NCBI RefSeq assembly: GCF_014839835.1
Contig: NC_071617.1
Coordinates: 40,887,652-40,951,651, forward strand
Direction of reading: 5' to 3'
Source: Dryobates pubescens
Taxonomy: Eukaryota > Chordata > Aves > Piciformes > Picidae
Length of the DNA: 64,000 nt
In this document: positions 33,912 to 44,740 of the stretch, in pieces
Numbering within the stretch: the first letter of the stretch is position 1
How the letters are laid out: every line of letters begins with the position of its first letter
Position numbers and translations under genes: made by a program
The notes under the pieces: generated by a model
Database searches by the model: none
What the model saw: the letters and a program-made list of their open reading frames with translations, nothing else
What the model was told of the DNA's origin: nothing

Positions 33912-34690
33912 CTATGAAAGGAAACAAACAAACAAAAGATACTTATAGTCAGTTGACTGAAGAGTATCAACCCTTGGGGATGGCACACAGATTGTCACTT
34001 GCCAGCACTGTTTACTGCCCTGCCACAGAATCACAAATTATATAGCCACCTGGCAACCTGCCATTATTTTTCCTACTCTTTGGATGAGAGAGAGAGAGGG
34101 GCTCAGGGCACTGCCTCTGCACAAAGAGAGTCTTTCTGGGCTGTGTTTTAGCGGGATAGTTTGTTGCCATAATATTCCCTCCTTCAGCACAATTTAGATA
34201 AAAGGCATTAAATAACCCACTAAGTGTCCTTGTGGTGTTTCCTCCTACAAGTAGCCCTGGTATCTCAGCCAAGAAAATATTTTATCTTAACTGCTGTGTA
34301 GCAATAGGTACACAGCCTTCACAGGGACTTCCAAGTTCAAGGGTTACTCTGCTGCCAGACACATGATACTCACTGTGTTCCAGAGGCTGGTGGGACATTT
34401 CCCTGCCCAGAGTTCAATGAGCAGCAGCTCATTGCTACTTTTGCTACTTGTAACTACTCCTGCCTGAATACCAACGTTTAGGTCGCGTTTGCGTCCTGCA
34501 ATCTGCAGGACCTGCGTCTGCAAGAGGAAAACATCCTCCTTGCTTCTCTTCCAGCCTGGTAGATTCTTGTACAAGAAAAGCACAACCTAAAACGTGGAAA
34601 AATTAGCAGCAACGAGAAAAATCTGATTACTCTGCTTTGTGGAAGACGCCTAAGTCAGGGAGCTGTTTGGTGCCACAGTGGTGATACCTT
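33912..34690. other. Sequence upstream of the EPHX1-like exons
   Basis: This should contain the missing 5' exon or promoter of the epoxide hydrolase, but I see no convincing ATG exon or CpG island. Confidence 0.4.
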
Positions 34691-34885
34691 GAGGCAAAAC
34701 CAAAACCCACACAAAACCAAACTAACAGAAACCCACCATCAGAACAACAACAAAAACCCCAACAAAGAACCCGAACCCACTAAACACCCCCCCCCCCCAC
34801 AACAACCCACCCAACAAAAACCAACACAAAAGCCACACAAACAAACCCAACAAAACAAAAGAACCCCCCCTAAAACTTCACGAAA
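34690..34885. repeat. AC-rich low-complexity tract with poly-C
   Basis: About 190 bp composed almost only of A and C on the plus strand (repeats of the CAAAACC, ACAAACA kind), with a 12-base C run at about 34787-34798. It has no fixed repeat unit. Confidence 0.85.
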
Positions 34886-35840
34886 AACCAAGCCCACTTG
34901 GTGTTTCTTTTTACCTAATTTCCCACTGCTGCTTATGATACAGAACCTGGTGTCTGTACTGGAGACCCCTGCAGTGGCCAAGACATTTTGGTAACGATGT
35001 CTGATACAGCCTTTGTGTGATTTTAAAGGAGGTATGACTTTAAATCGCTCCAGTAGGAAGAACGGGGCTCCTGTGAGCAGTGTCAACCTCCACCTCCCTG
35101 GAAGCTAAGCAGCTTGTGCAACAAGTCATAACATGCCTCTGCATATCCCTCTATAGCCCTAATATTCCTCCCGGAGTTCACTGAGTAAGGGGCATGAAAC
35201 CTCCTACCGTGACAAGAGCACAAGCTCTGCACTGCTAGCAAAGCACGCCTGACACACAAGCAGCTCTCCGAGTGACCAAACCGTGGCTCAAACAAAACCT
35301 CCTCCCCGTGCATGCTCGGGAGAACTCAGCTGCATACTCCCACCCTCTAACAGCCTTGTGATGCTGCAGACTTTTCTCCCACCCTGGGGAAACCCCGTTC
35401 AGAGTGCCAGCTTCCCTCTGCCATGGATATCTCACCAGGTGTTTGGAAGGATTTCGGGCCACATGCCTGTTCCTCCTCTCCTAACTGCTGTTCGGAGCGA
35501 GGCAACCCCAGGCGTTACTCTGCTGGCTTTCTTTTCGGCAGTGACGCTCTTTTGGTGACAATGCAGGTTACATCATCCATTAGTGCCATCTATTGCCTGA
35601 GTGCGCAGCTGCAAATTAAGTTCAGCAGAGGTAAATACAAAGTCCTGCACGGGAAGGGAATATCCCTGTGCAGCAGCAGCACAGTCTGGGTGCCGAATGC
35701 ACAATAAACAAGTCTGCTGAGACTGGCCTGAGGTCCTAGGCTGAACCTGAGTCAACAAGGTGGCCTTGCAGCAAAGGCCAGCTGCATATGGGGCTATACA
35801 GCAAGGATGTTAGCCAGCAGGCACGAGTGAAGAGATCCAG
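34886..35840. other. Intergenic sequence, no gene seen
   Basis: Unique-looking sequence with no recognisable exon or repeat. It lies between the EPHX1-like 5' end and the CR1/LTR nest and may include an undetected promoter. Confidence 0.4.
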
Positions 35841-35841
35841 A

Positions 35842-37118
35842 CTGAATAGAATAGAATTAACCAGGTTGGAAAAGACCTTTGAGATCATCGAGTCTGACCT
35901 ATCACCCAGTGTCTCGGTCCGGAGAGGGAAGGAGACACAGTTCTTTTGAATATTCCCGTGTTGTGAAATTAAAGGCAAAAGCGAGGCCAAAATATCAACA
36001 GCTAGACTATTTATTACATAAATAAAATGGAAATAAGAAGGGGAGAGGGAGAAGATAGAGAGGGAGAGAGAGAAGAGAGAAAGAGAAGAGGTAAGGAATC
36101 ATATTACCACACCCCTCACCCACCCCAAGACAGTTTGAGTCTGTGGAGGAGAGGTGCTGCAAGAGATGCTGGGTTTGTAGAGAAAGGGTGCTGAGGCTTT
36201 GGCTGGAGAATAGATGAGGTCCCTCTGGGCAGCGTGGGTCAGCTCCATGAGTGGCAGCAAGCGGGACTTAGGACACGGAGAGAGGGTTCAGTCTGCTTCC
36301 TTCCTTCTCAGCGGCATGGTCCTCCTTCAGCGTTTTTCTCTCTGCGTTTTTCTTCCTCCGCGATTTTCTTCCTCTGCGGTTTTCTTCCTCCTGAGCCAGT
36401 AGTGGTCAAGCCTTTTATACAGTTTTTAGTCCTTAGGTATGTGTCCGAGCATTGTCCCTCAGGAATTCAGGAGCCAGGAAATCATAAGTATCCAGGTATC
36501 ATTCCCCAGGAAGTCTTTTTGTGTATTCATGTGAGTTTGGACAGTGGTCTGGATGGAGGGGGGCGGCCTCCGCCTCCTTCCTCCCCATCACCCTGCCTAC
36601 CCACTTATCACACATCAGGAGACAGGTGGAGAGTCCATTGACTCATCACCTGCCCTTCCTGGGGGTATCTGATAGCTAGGAATGATCTTGTGATGGCTGG
36701 GTCCTTGGGCTATTGTTGTAGTCCAGCTGCAGTCCAGTGTTATCATGATGCAACTGCAAGGTGATTTGCATCCAGGATTGGTATGGCCTGGGCAAGCAGC
36801 AAGTGATTTTATCTTTGTTGACTCACACCAGGAGTTTAGACTCTTACACCCAGCACCATCTTATCAACTAAACCATGGCACCAAGTGCCTCATCCAGTCT
36901 CTTTTTAAACACCTCCAGTGATGGTGACTCCACCACCTCCCTGGGCAGCACATTCCAATGGCCAATCACTCTTTCTGTGAAGAACTTCTTCCTAACCTCC
37001 TGCCTAAACCTCCCCTGGTGCAGCTTGAGACTGTGTCCTCTTGTTCTGGTGCTGGTTGCCTGGGAGAAGAGACCAACCCCCACCTGGCTACAACCTCCCT
37101 TCAGGTAGTTGTAGACTG
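35842..37118 (-). repeat. CR1 LINE, antisense, split by a solo LTR
   Basis: The inverted CR1 3' end (GAATAGAATAGAATTAACC, AGGTTGGAAAAGACC) runs to 35909 and resumes at 36849 with ACTAAACCATGGCACCAAG, CTCCCTGGGCAGCAC and CTGTGTCCTCTTGTTCTGG, ending near 37118. The two parts are contiguous in other CR1 copies of the window, for example 57379-58040. Confidence 0.93.
35910..36848 (-). mobile_element. Solo LTR of an endogenous retrovirus (fossil), nested in CR1
   Basis: A 939-bp element bounded by TG...CA termini and a 5-bp target duplication CCCAG (35905-35909 and 36849-36853). No internal retroviral region is present, so it is a solo LTR left by LTR-LTR recombination. The minus-strand orientation is inferred from a TATAAAAGG box (36412-36419) with an AATAAA downstream on that strand (36010-36015), giving U3, R and U5 from right to left. 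The 5-bp duplication is compatible with an ERVL-like or some ERVK-like integrases; the family is not assigned. It is younger than the CR1 it interrupts. Confidence 0.85.
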
Positions 37119-37124
37119 CTGGGA

Positions 37125-37485
37125 GTCTGGAGCAGGTGGCATGCAGTTCAGCCTGGAGAAGACCCAAAGTGGTGTCTACACCTACCTAGTGAGGAACTTA
37201 GGAACAGCGAACCCAAACTCATCCATCAGGTGCAACAGTTGAGAACCAAATGCAATGGACACAATTGCCACAAGGGAAATTCTGGTTTGATATGAGGAGA
37301 AAATAGTTCACCATGGAGTTTTTCAGACACTGGGGCCAGAACCCAGAGAGAATATGGGATCTCTATCCTTGGAGGCATTCAAAATTTGACAGGAACAAGG
37401 CACTGAGCAATCTGACCTACATGAGGGTGCTCTGAGTAGGAGTTGGGGTAAGCTGACCTCCAGGTGTCCCATCTAACCTCTCTCA
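37125..37485 (+). repeat. Old CR1 LINE fragment
   Basis: Degraded sense CR1: CAGCCTGGAGAAGAC, GGAAATTCTGGTTTGATATG, GAGGAGAAAATAGTTCACC, CATCCTTGGAGGCATTCAAAA, ending with GACCTCCAGGTGTCCC. It is clearly older than the flanking antisense copy. Confidence 0.7.
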
Positions 37486-38520
37486 CATGTTTTCTCAGAA
37501 GTCAACACTTTGTTTTAGCTCAGGGAACTAGATTTCATTTCCTTCATTGTTGGTCAAAATCTTACTGGATAAAGGCTTTTCCTTCCTAAATTGTTGCACA
37601 GTGTCCTCACTGTGCTCCTCTCCAGCAAGAGCTACATTTTACTGCCAGAGAAAATTACTCCTGTCTTCATGCAATGCTCAAAATGGAGTACCATCACCAG
37701 TGAGTTCTGTGATGATTAGGTCTCATGCTGATCTGAGTTCTTATGCAGCCACTATGCTATCAAAAAGAGCCATGAGGAAGAAAAGCTTGTAAATCTTGCA
37801 TTTAGCTGAAGTTCAATTCATTGCTACACCATAGCTATTTCTGGTTATATCCATCTGGGATTATTTAGCTTCAGGGTTCTATTTCCCAAACAAATCCATC
37901 TCTCTTGAGGCCTCTTAGAAGATGGTATCCCTGACTGCAGAGGCACTTTAGTTGGAAGACTAGATAATAGCAAGAAGAGTATAGAATTTTCAGCCCCACA
38001 TGGAAGGTAACTGAGGACCCTGTAAGGTGCCAGGTTAAGGTGCAACAGGCTCTGATGTCTCTAGGAGACAAAAGAGACCTTAGGAAAATTCTGGGTTTAA
38101 CTTGGCAGTAGGAAAAATCATAAATGCTTGTAGAGGAAGGTCTGGTTTAAACATCTGAGAACGAAATTCTCTATACCAAGAATGTGGGAAAAGAGCCAGC
38201 AAAGCTAGTTAAAGTTGTGGAGGAGAGATACCAGTTGCTGCTCTGTCTAAAAGGTTTGGGAGAACAAAAATGGCTTTTGCTTAAGACATAAGGGAACACA
38301 CTAAGGTCATTAATATCATGGTGCTAAAAGGCAACAAACCCTCAGTAATAAATCTGAAACAGCTAAGATGCCAGGACCTCTTCTACTGAGATGTAGGATA
38401 TGTGCAGGAGTTTTGTGTGAGTGCTGATTGGTAGAGATCCAAAGGTCCCAGAGGAAATCCTTCCCTGGGATGCTGCACCAGCTTGTCCTCAAAAAACAAG
38501 GATTTCCACCTCCTCTCCCT

Positions 38521-38542
38521 CCCCCCCCCCCCCCCCCCCCCC
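38521..38542 (+). repeat. Poly-C homopolymer (22 bases)
   Basis: Twenty-two consecutive C, preceded by CCTCTCCCTCCT-type sequence. The length is likely polymorphic or an assembly estimate. Confidence 0.9.
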
Positions 38543-39293
38543 AGCTCTAGTGGCCAAAATGCACAAATCCAGGCAGAAATGGCTTGCTGGAGTCAATCAG
38601 GCTGCCTCCCACAAGATTTTTGATGCATGTCCGATAAATGGAAAGAGAAATCCCACAAGAAGGGACCTTCAAAAGCATCTCAGAGTATCTCCCTGCACTG
38701 GGGGCAGGATCCCTTATCCTTAGTGACAGACAGCCTGTTTTTAAATCACCTCCTCGGAGCACCATTAGAAAGTTTTCTGACTCTGTCCCAGTGCTGTGTT
38801 TTTGCTGATCCAGCTGGTCCATGCCATGACTCGGGCATGGTGGGGGCAGAAAGAGCGAATAACATTTGATATACTGTAGGTGTCTATTGTATCACCATCT
38901 AAATTTCCAGTTGCTGCCATCCCAGAATCCCTTTATGACTGGCAGAATTTTATAAAGGAGTTTCACATGTTTCAGTTGCACAAATCACGTACTAAGAGAG
39001 AGCTTGTCCCCTGTGCTTTTCTCTTGCTCTCAGCCCTGATCTGCAGGTTCACAGCAGTGACAGAAAATGCACACATAGAAATGTTCCCGTAAGGCATTTT
39101 TGTCAGCCGGGTTAGCAGCTGGATACAAGCTGGAGAAGCCAAACACAACATAACCTGCCAGCTCCCCCAGGCCCATCCAGTAAGGCTGGCCCAGTGCGAC
39201 CTGCGGCTGGAGAAAGACGACCGAGCGCCACCAGCAGTTCTGCAATCACTGAGTGCCCTCTAGTGGGGAGAGCTGGCAGTACACGCATACCCC

Positions 39294-39378
39294 TTGGGTT
39301 GGTTGGTTGAGGGGTTTGTCTTGGTTTCGGTTTGTCTTGGTTTTGGTTTGTCTTGTTTTGGTTTGGATTTTTTGGTTT
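39294..39378 (+). repeat. GT-rich low-complexity tract
   Basis: Imperfect GGTTTGTCTTGGTTTTGG-type repeats (unit about 16-17 bp) over about 85 bp, almost lacking A on this strand. Confidence 0.75.
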
Positions 39379-42302
39379 TCTTATTGCCAGTTGCACATAA
39401 TCATAACCCAAACCTCATATGCTCAAGCTTCAAATACTATTAAATATCGAAACTTGAGACACACAGAGGGAAGCTGGTGGCTTCTGGTTATACAATGAGC
39501 TAATGAAGAGGGGCAAGAGTGGAGCACAAAAGCTTTGACCGTAGCTCTTTTGTAGCTTGGGATGATGTGGCAACTTGGAATTTTGACCTTTAGAGCTCTC
39601 TAGGATCCCTCACTGGGATTTAATGGCTCCAGCTGCTCTATGCTGTCCTTTGCCTGACAGTGTGAAGGCTTTGCTGCACAATTTTCCTTTTGCATGCACA
39701 AAATCACGTTCTCTGTCTTAAGAATATTACTGGGGAGTAAATGGTGATCTTTATGGTTTTGTGACTTATACTAGGGTCCAGCTCTCCCCTTTCTGTCTGG
39801 TCAGTGGAAAGCCGTTGGCTGGTGATGTTTCAGGGCAGGGCAGTATCTGGAAGCTTCTGTGATCTTCCAGGCTCCTGCAACTCTGCTTGCCCTGTGGTAT
39901 CACTCTGTCTTTGAAGCCAGTATTTTTTCTAGGCGTTTAAGGAAGGTCCTTAAAGCTAATGAGGCTTTCCTTTGCTTTGCTGGATCTTTGCTTCCACAAG
40001 CCAAAGACACTGAATGCTGTATTTTCACCACATGAATTGTGAAGGGGACCCATGATGCAACAGGTCCAAATTGGGACTGGCCACACACATGCAACTCTTC
40101 TCTACTGGTATTATATGAAACAAATCCTGCACAGAAATAGGATTAGATTGAAAAAACCCAGAGAGTTTACCACATGTAGCTGTGTCTCCCAGGGGGTTAA
40201 AGAATAGCCCCAATCGCACCACCCTACCTGCAATGGATGAGCAAAATATTCACGTGGACATTCAGCTGCTTGGTAGGAGAATTGTTTTGCACCAAAGCCT
40301 ACTCCAGCCCTGAATGGCAGGCTCTGTGCTCAGCCCCAGCGATCACATCCCTGGAGGAAAGATTGAGTTCCTAAGCATTTCCAAGCTATTAATTCTTGAA
40401 TCTTATTAACAAGAGCCAGCTCAAACATCTGAGAGGAGATTGAAGCAACACCTTGCTCAAGATTCCACCAGTAGCCAGCCCATGAGGCCTCTGTGCTGCT
40501 CCATGCTATTTCATATAAAACTTAGACTGCAGGAGCAAGGAACAGCTTGGGAGGGCCAGGGCTAATCTCACCCATCTCCTCCTTCCCCTTCACAAACACT
40601 CCTTCCTTGTCTAGAAAGCTCATTGCCATTTCTGCAAGTACCTTCCCCTCAACACCTCCTTGGTCCTCTGCTCTGCCCCGCGTGTATATGTAAAAAAAAG
40701 GTAGTGTTTTCCCAGATGGAACTGGCCTCTTCTCTGCCGGCCTTATTCTCAGGAGACCTCACAAATGTTTCACTGTTACCTCCAACAAGGGCTGGCCCCT
40801 TCTGCCCCTTCTGTTGTTAATTAGGGAGCTAAAAGGCTCCCCCAGGCATTTCCCAGTGAAACCGAGCCCATTAAGTGGCCACTTCTCTGGGGGTGGGGAG
40901 CAAAGTTACACAACAGCTGCTTGGAAACAGGCAGTTTGTTACATGTGCTGGGTTTAGAGACTCAGCAGCATTAAAAACAAAAGCAACTTTCAAGTCCAAA
41001 CCAGCGTATTTAGGTCACTGATACCCCAGGGATAATCTCAGGGGTATTGGTGACGGGAGGCAGGCAGCAGGCGCTGGGAACTTGGGCTCAGAGCCCCAGC
41101 GTGGAGAAGGCGATGGTCCCTGCATGTTGTGCAACTTTTGCTTCAAGCTGTCTAAAATTACGATTTTGCAAGCAGAGTAAGAATCATTGAATAAAAAAAC
41201 TGACCAAAAGCACTTGAGGGAGGGACTAGTTTTAAGATCTGTAGGACAACACAGGTATGAATACCCTGTGCAAAAGCATATCCTGGGTGATTTGTCATTA
41301 CTGTAGTGGCAGAAGCACTGGTGTCAGAAACAGAGGCCTTATCTTCAACAAAAGGCTGCAGACAAATCAGTATGTGTAGGGGGTGTCTATACTTCATAGT
41401 TTACTTAGATAACCAAAAACATCTCTAAAGACCAATGATTGCAGGCAAACAAAAATGGAACAGAATCATCTGCATCCTTCTCAATAACAATGGACGCTAC
41501 TGAAGACCCTGTAATAGCTAACTGTTATCACAGGCCAGATATGAAATTCCTTTTCTCCATCCTTAACTTGGCAGACTCCTGGTTTTGCTCTTGGTGGGCA
41601 TCTGCAAGGGGTAGGTGTGTTGCAGAAGAAGGGCAAGTTGTCTGTGTACCATTGTTTTGCCATAGCTCTATGCAGCCAGCTTCCCAAAGAGTAGTTTTTA
41701 CAAAAGAAGGACCTCAGAGACAAAAGGAGAAGCACAAACCTAAGCATGGGTTTTGCAGACACATCAGCTTCGCATTAGGCACCCAGAGAACGTCTGCAGT
41801 CGGTACAGGAGGCAGCCAAGGGGCTGCTGGAGCATGTGAGCTCCCATTTGCAGGCTTGAAGAAATGTGCAAGACAGGTATTTTGAGATGTTGGTATCATG
41901 CTGTGTTCAGTTCACTGGAAACTTTGAAAAGCTCTCTTCCCTGATCATTTGCATTATGTCTTCCCGTTATGGGAACTGTGCTAGCTATGTGGAAATATTC
42001 CTGTGGCCTCCTTTTTGAGTAATTATCCTCTGCATGGTTTTTCCTACTGCCCACTGTTAGTTGTTATGCCTGCATTGGATAACAGCCACCATAATACGAA
42101 GAAACTGCAGGTCCAGAGGCATTAAGGAAATAAGAGGGAATCGACTGAACTTCTAACATAAGGATATGATTGTCGGTTTTCACTGAAAACAACTAGTCTG
42201 GAAAACCAGAGATGTTTGAGTATAATGTAACAACAGCACTGCAGACATCTCATCTAAGGAAAGTACCACTATGGACCTTGAGCCTTACACGAGGACTCAC
42301 AA

Positions 42303-42513
42303 AGTGAGGAGAAAGTTCTTCACTGAGCGAGTCATTCGTCATTGGAATGTGCTGCCCAGGGAGGTGGTGGAGTCACCGTCCCTGGAGGTGTTCAAGAGGA
42401 GACTGGATGTGGCACTTGGTGCCATGGTCTAGTCGTGAGGTCTGTTGGGACAGGTTGGACTCGATGATCCTTGGGATCTCTTCCAACCTTAGTTATACTG
42501 TGAGACTGTGATA
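42303..42513 (+). repeat. CR1 LINE 3' fragment
   Basis: Sense 3' end: GTGAGGAGAAAGTTCTTCAC, CCCAGGGAGGTGGTGGAG, GGTTGGACTCGATGATCC and the tail ACTGTGAGACTGTGATA. This is the same subfamily as 20968-21229. Confidence 0.92.
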
Positions 42514-44554
42514 CAGCGGGGGGGGGGTGGAAAAAGGTGTTGTATTTTAAGATAGTGGTTTGAATATGGCAAACCAGAGTCTATCAACAAGTCTGTAAAT
42601 ATTTTTTTCTCTTCTCCAGCTTTTCAGCATTCTTGAAAGACTTACCTAAGCAAAATCCCAGCATATGTAACTGGCTGGCCCTTTCCAAAGGTACAGGGAT
42701 AAAATCCTTTTTGAGCAGCTATTAAGAAAACTTGGCAAACAGTGGCCTGCAGGATGAGTCCTTGCCAAAGATTAATAAGCAGCTCCACAAGCAGTGGAAC
42801 TAATAAAGCCTGATTTCTCACATGCATTTGCAAAATGCAGCTACTATTTGCAAACACAAAGAATTAGTATTTTGTAAATGCAAACACAAAACCTTTCTAG
42901 CTGAATTGCTCCAAGACTTTGTTTTCTCTAGGTCTGTTTATAGACCCCCCCCTGGGCTTCCCTAAAACAACCAGTTTTCATGAAACTTGCAGAAACGTAT
43001 CTCAGAACTATTTTTGGGAAGCCATGCTTGCTACAGTTGTGGAAATCAGCAAGCACATCAAAAACTTGCTGAAGGGACACACCTATAGACACACCAAGTG
43101 GTTGTACAAGCATGGGTTCTGCAGGAAGCAAGGAACTGAAGCTGTGAAAGAAAACATAGGAGATAGCGTCCATTTCTTAGCAGTGTTGCATTGACAGGAG
43201 TTGCAAGGCATCCCCCATGGGGGTGTATTGTAGCCAAGAATGATCCAATCCAGTTCCTTTGGCTTCACTGGCAAAATCTTCAGTAGTGGTAGTGAGACCA
43301 CAGCTCACTTTTGCACCACATCTAGAGGATGAAGTGCTCAGTGAGGTAGCCAAATCTACATAAGATACATAATGACTGGGAAAACCAAAAGACTTCAGAA
43401 GGCTGCTCCTTTTAAACTCAATGCATGTTTTGGCATTTGCATTCAGTGGGAGCAGTAATGAACCAGAAGTTAATTAAGTGGAACAAAGTGATGGCAGATG
43501 GGGCTCTCTGTATGCTAGTATAAGTTAGGGGAAGCTGGAAAAAAGTATTTCACTGACCTAATATTTGCATGAAAAATTCTGAGTTAGGGCTGATCTGAGG
43601 GAAAAGCTCTGGGCACTTCTGTGGACAGCCCAGTGATGAGAGAGGAAGCTTAGTGCAGGGCAAAGCAAAAGCAAAATAAGATGCCATGTATTAAACAGTT
43701 CAGAAATGCAGTATTACCATAACAATTCCTAAATAAACTAGCTGTGTGTCTCCACCTTGAAATCAGTGCTGTGGACATTTCTGTGTGGACATTTCTGTAA
43801 CAAAGAGGCAGAAGGGGATAGAACAGGCAGAAGAAAACCTCTGGCACCATAACCCCTGGGGCAGCAGAGTCTGTTATCAAAGGGAATGATGGAGCTGGAC
43901 AGTTTAGCTTTGTGGAGAATTGAGTGAGAGGAGGGTCAAAGACCATGGGTTTCTAATTTAACTTTTCATAGAAGCTCTTGGCACCTTTTAAGCACCTTCC
44001 ATGAGTTTTTATAGATTATAATCTAGAAGTTCTAAAATACCTGTTGTAGTGAAGGAAATTTAATGTTATGGCATACATAATTTTGAGGGGAAAAAACTAC
44101 TGGAAAATGTGGCCAAGACAAGTAGCTGTAGTGATGAGTTAGCATTGATAAAGTCGGTGATGGCCAGAGTCTGACAGTTCCTGTGCCTCTTCTTAGGATT
44201 CCCATTCAGCTTTGTGTAGCTCATTAAAGCTGAGATTGTCCTGCTGCTCTTTAAAAACAGCAGCATACACACAGGCAAATACATTTAAACCTCAGAGACC
44301 TAAAGCTGAGGATGGACAGCCAGAAAAAGCCAGTGTAACCCTGGTTTCTGTTGCAGTGGCACCACTCTGTTCTGAAGACATCGGAGGGCTTTTCTAAAGC
44401 TGTATCTTCTCTCTGGAGTAACCACCTGAGGGCAACATCACACATGCAATGGGACATGCAGGGCACCCGTGCCTGGAAGATTGTGCTCTCTTCCAGGAAT
44501 CACATTACCAGAAAAATCGTGACAAACAAGAAGCAGCTCAAAGGACACCAACGA
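42514..44554. other. Intergenic sequence, no gene seen
   Basis: Unique-looking AT-richer sequence with short G/C homopolymer runs (42518-42527) and no recognisable gene or element. Confidence 0.5.
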
Positions 44555-44740
44555 AGCTGATTAGGAGGCTGCAGCTACTACGCAGAAAAGCATTACAAAA
44601 GCAAAACCTAGTTTGCCTAAGGGATGATTGATTAGGAGAAGGATCCTGGCCTTCAAATATTTGAAAAGTGAAGTGAAATTATTCAGCATAATAAAGGAAG
44701 ATAGAACTATGAGTGATTGGTGGAAATGAGGCAAGGACAA
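44555..44740 (+). repeat. Possible ancient CR1/L3-like LINE remnant
   Basis: CGAAGCTGATTAGGAGGCTG, GGATCCTGGCCTTCAAATAT and GAAGTGAAATTATTCAGCA resemble the conserved CR1 3' coding order but are heavily diverged. Confidence 0.35.

Larger units (their letters stand above)
37486..42295. other. Intergenic sequence, no gene seen
   Basis: About 4.8 kb. Contains a 22-base C run (38521-38542) and a GT-rich tract (39294-39378). I find no multi-exon coding pattern and no recognisable transposon here. Confidence 0.5.
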
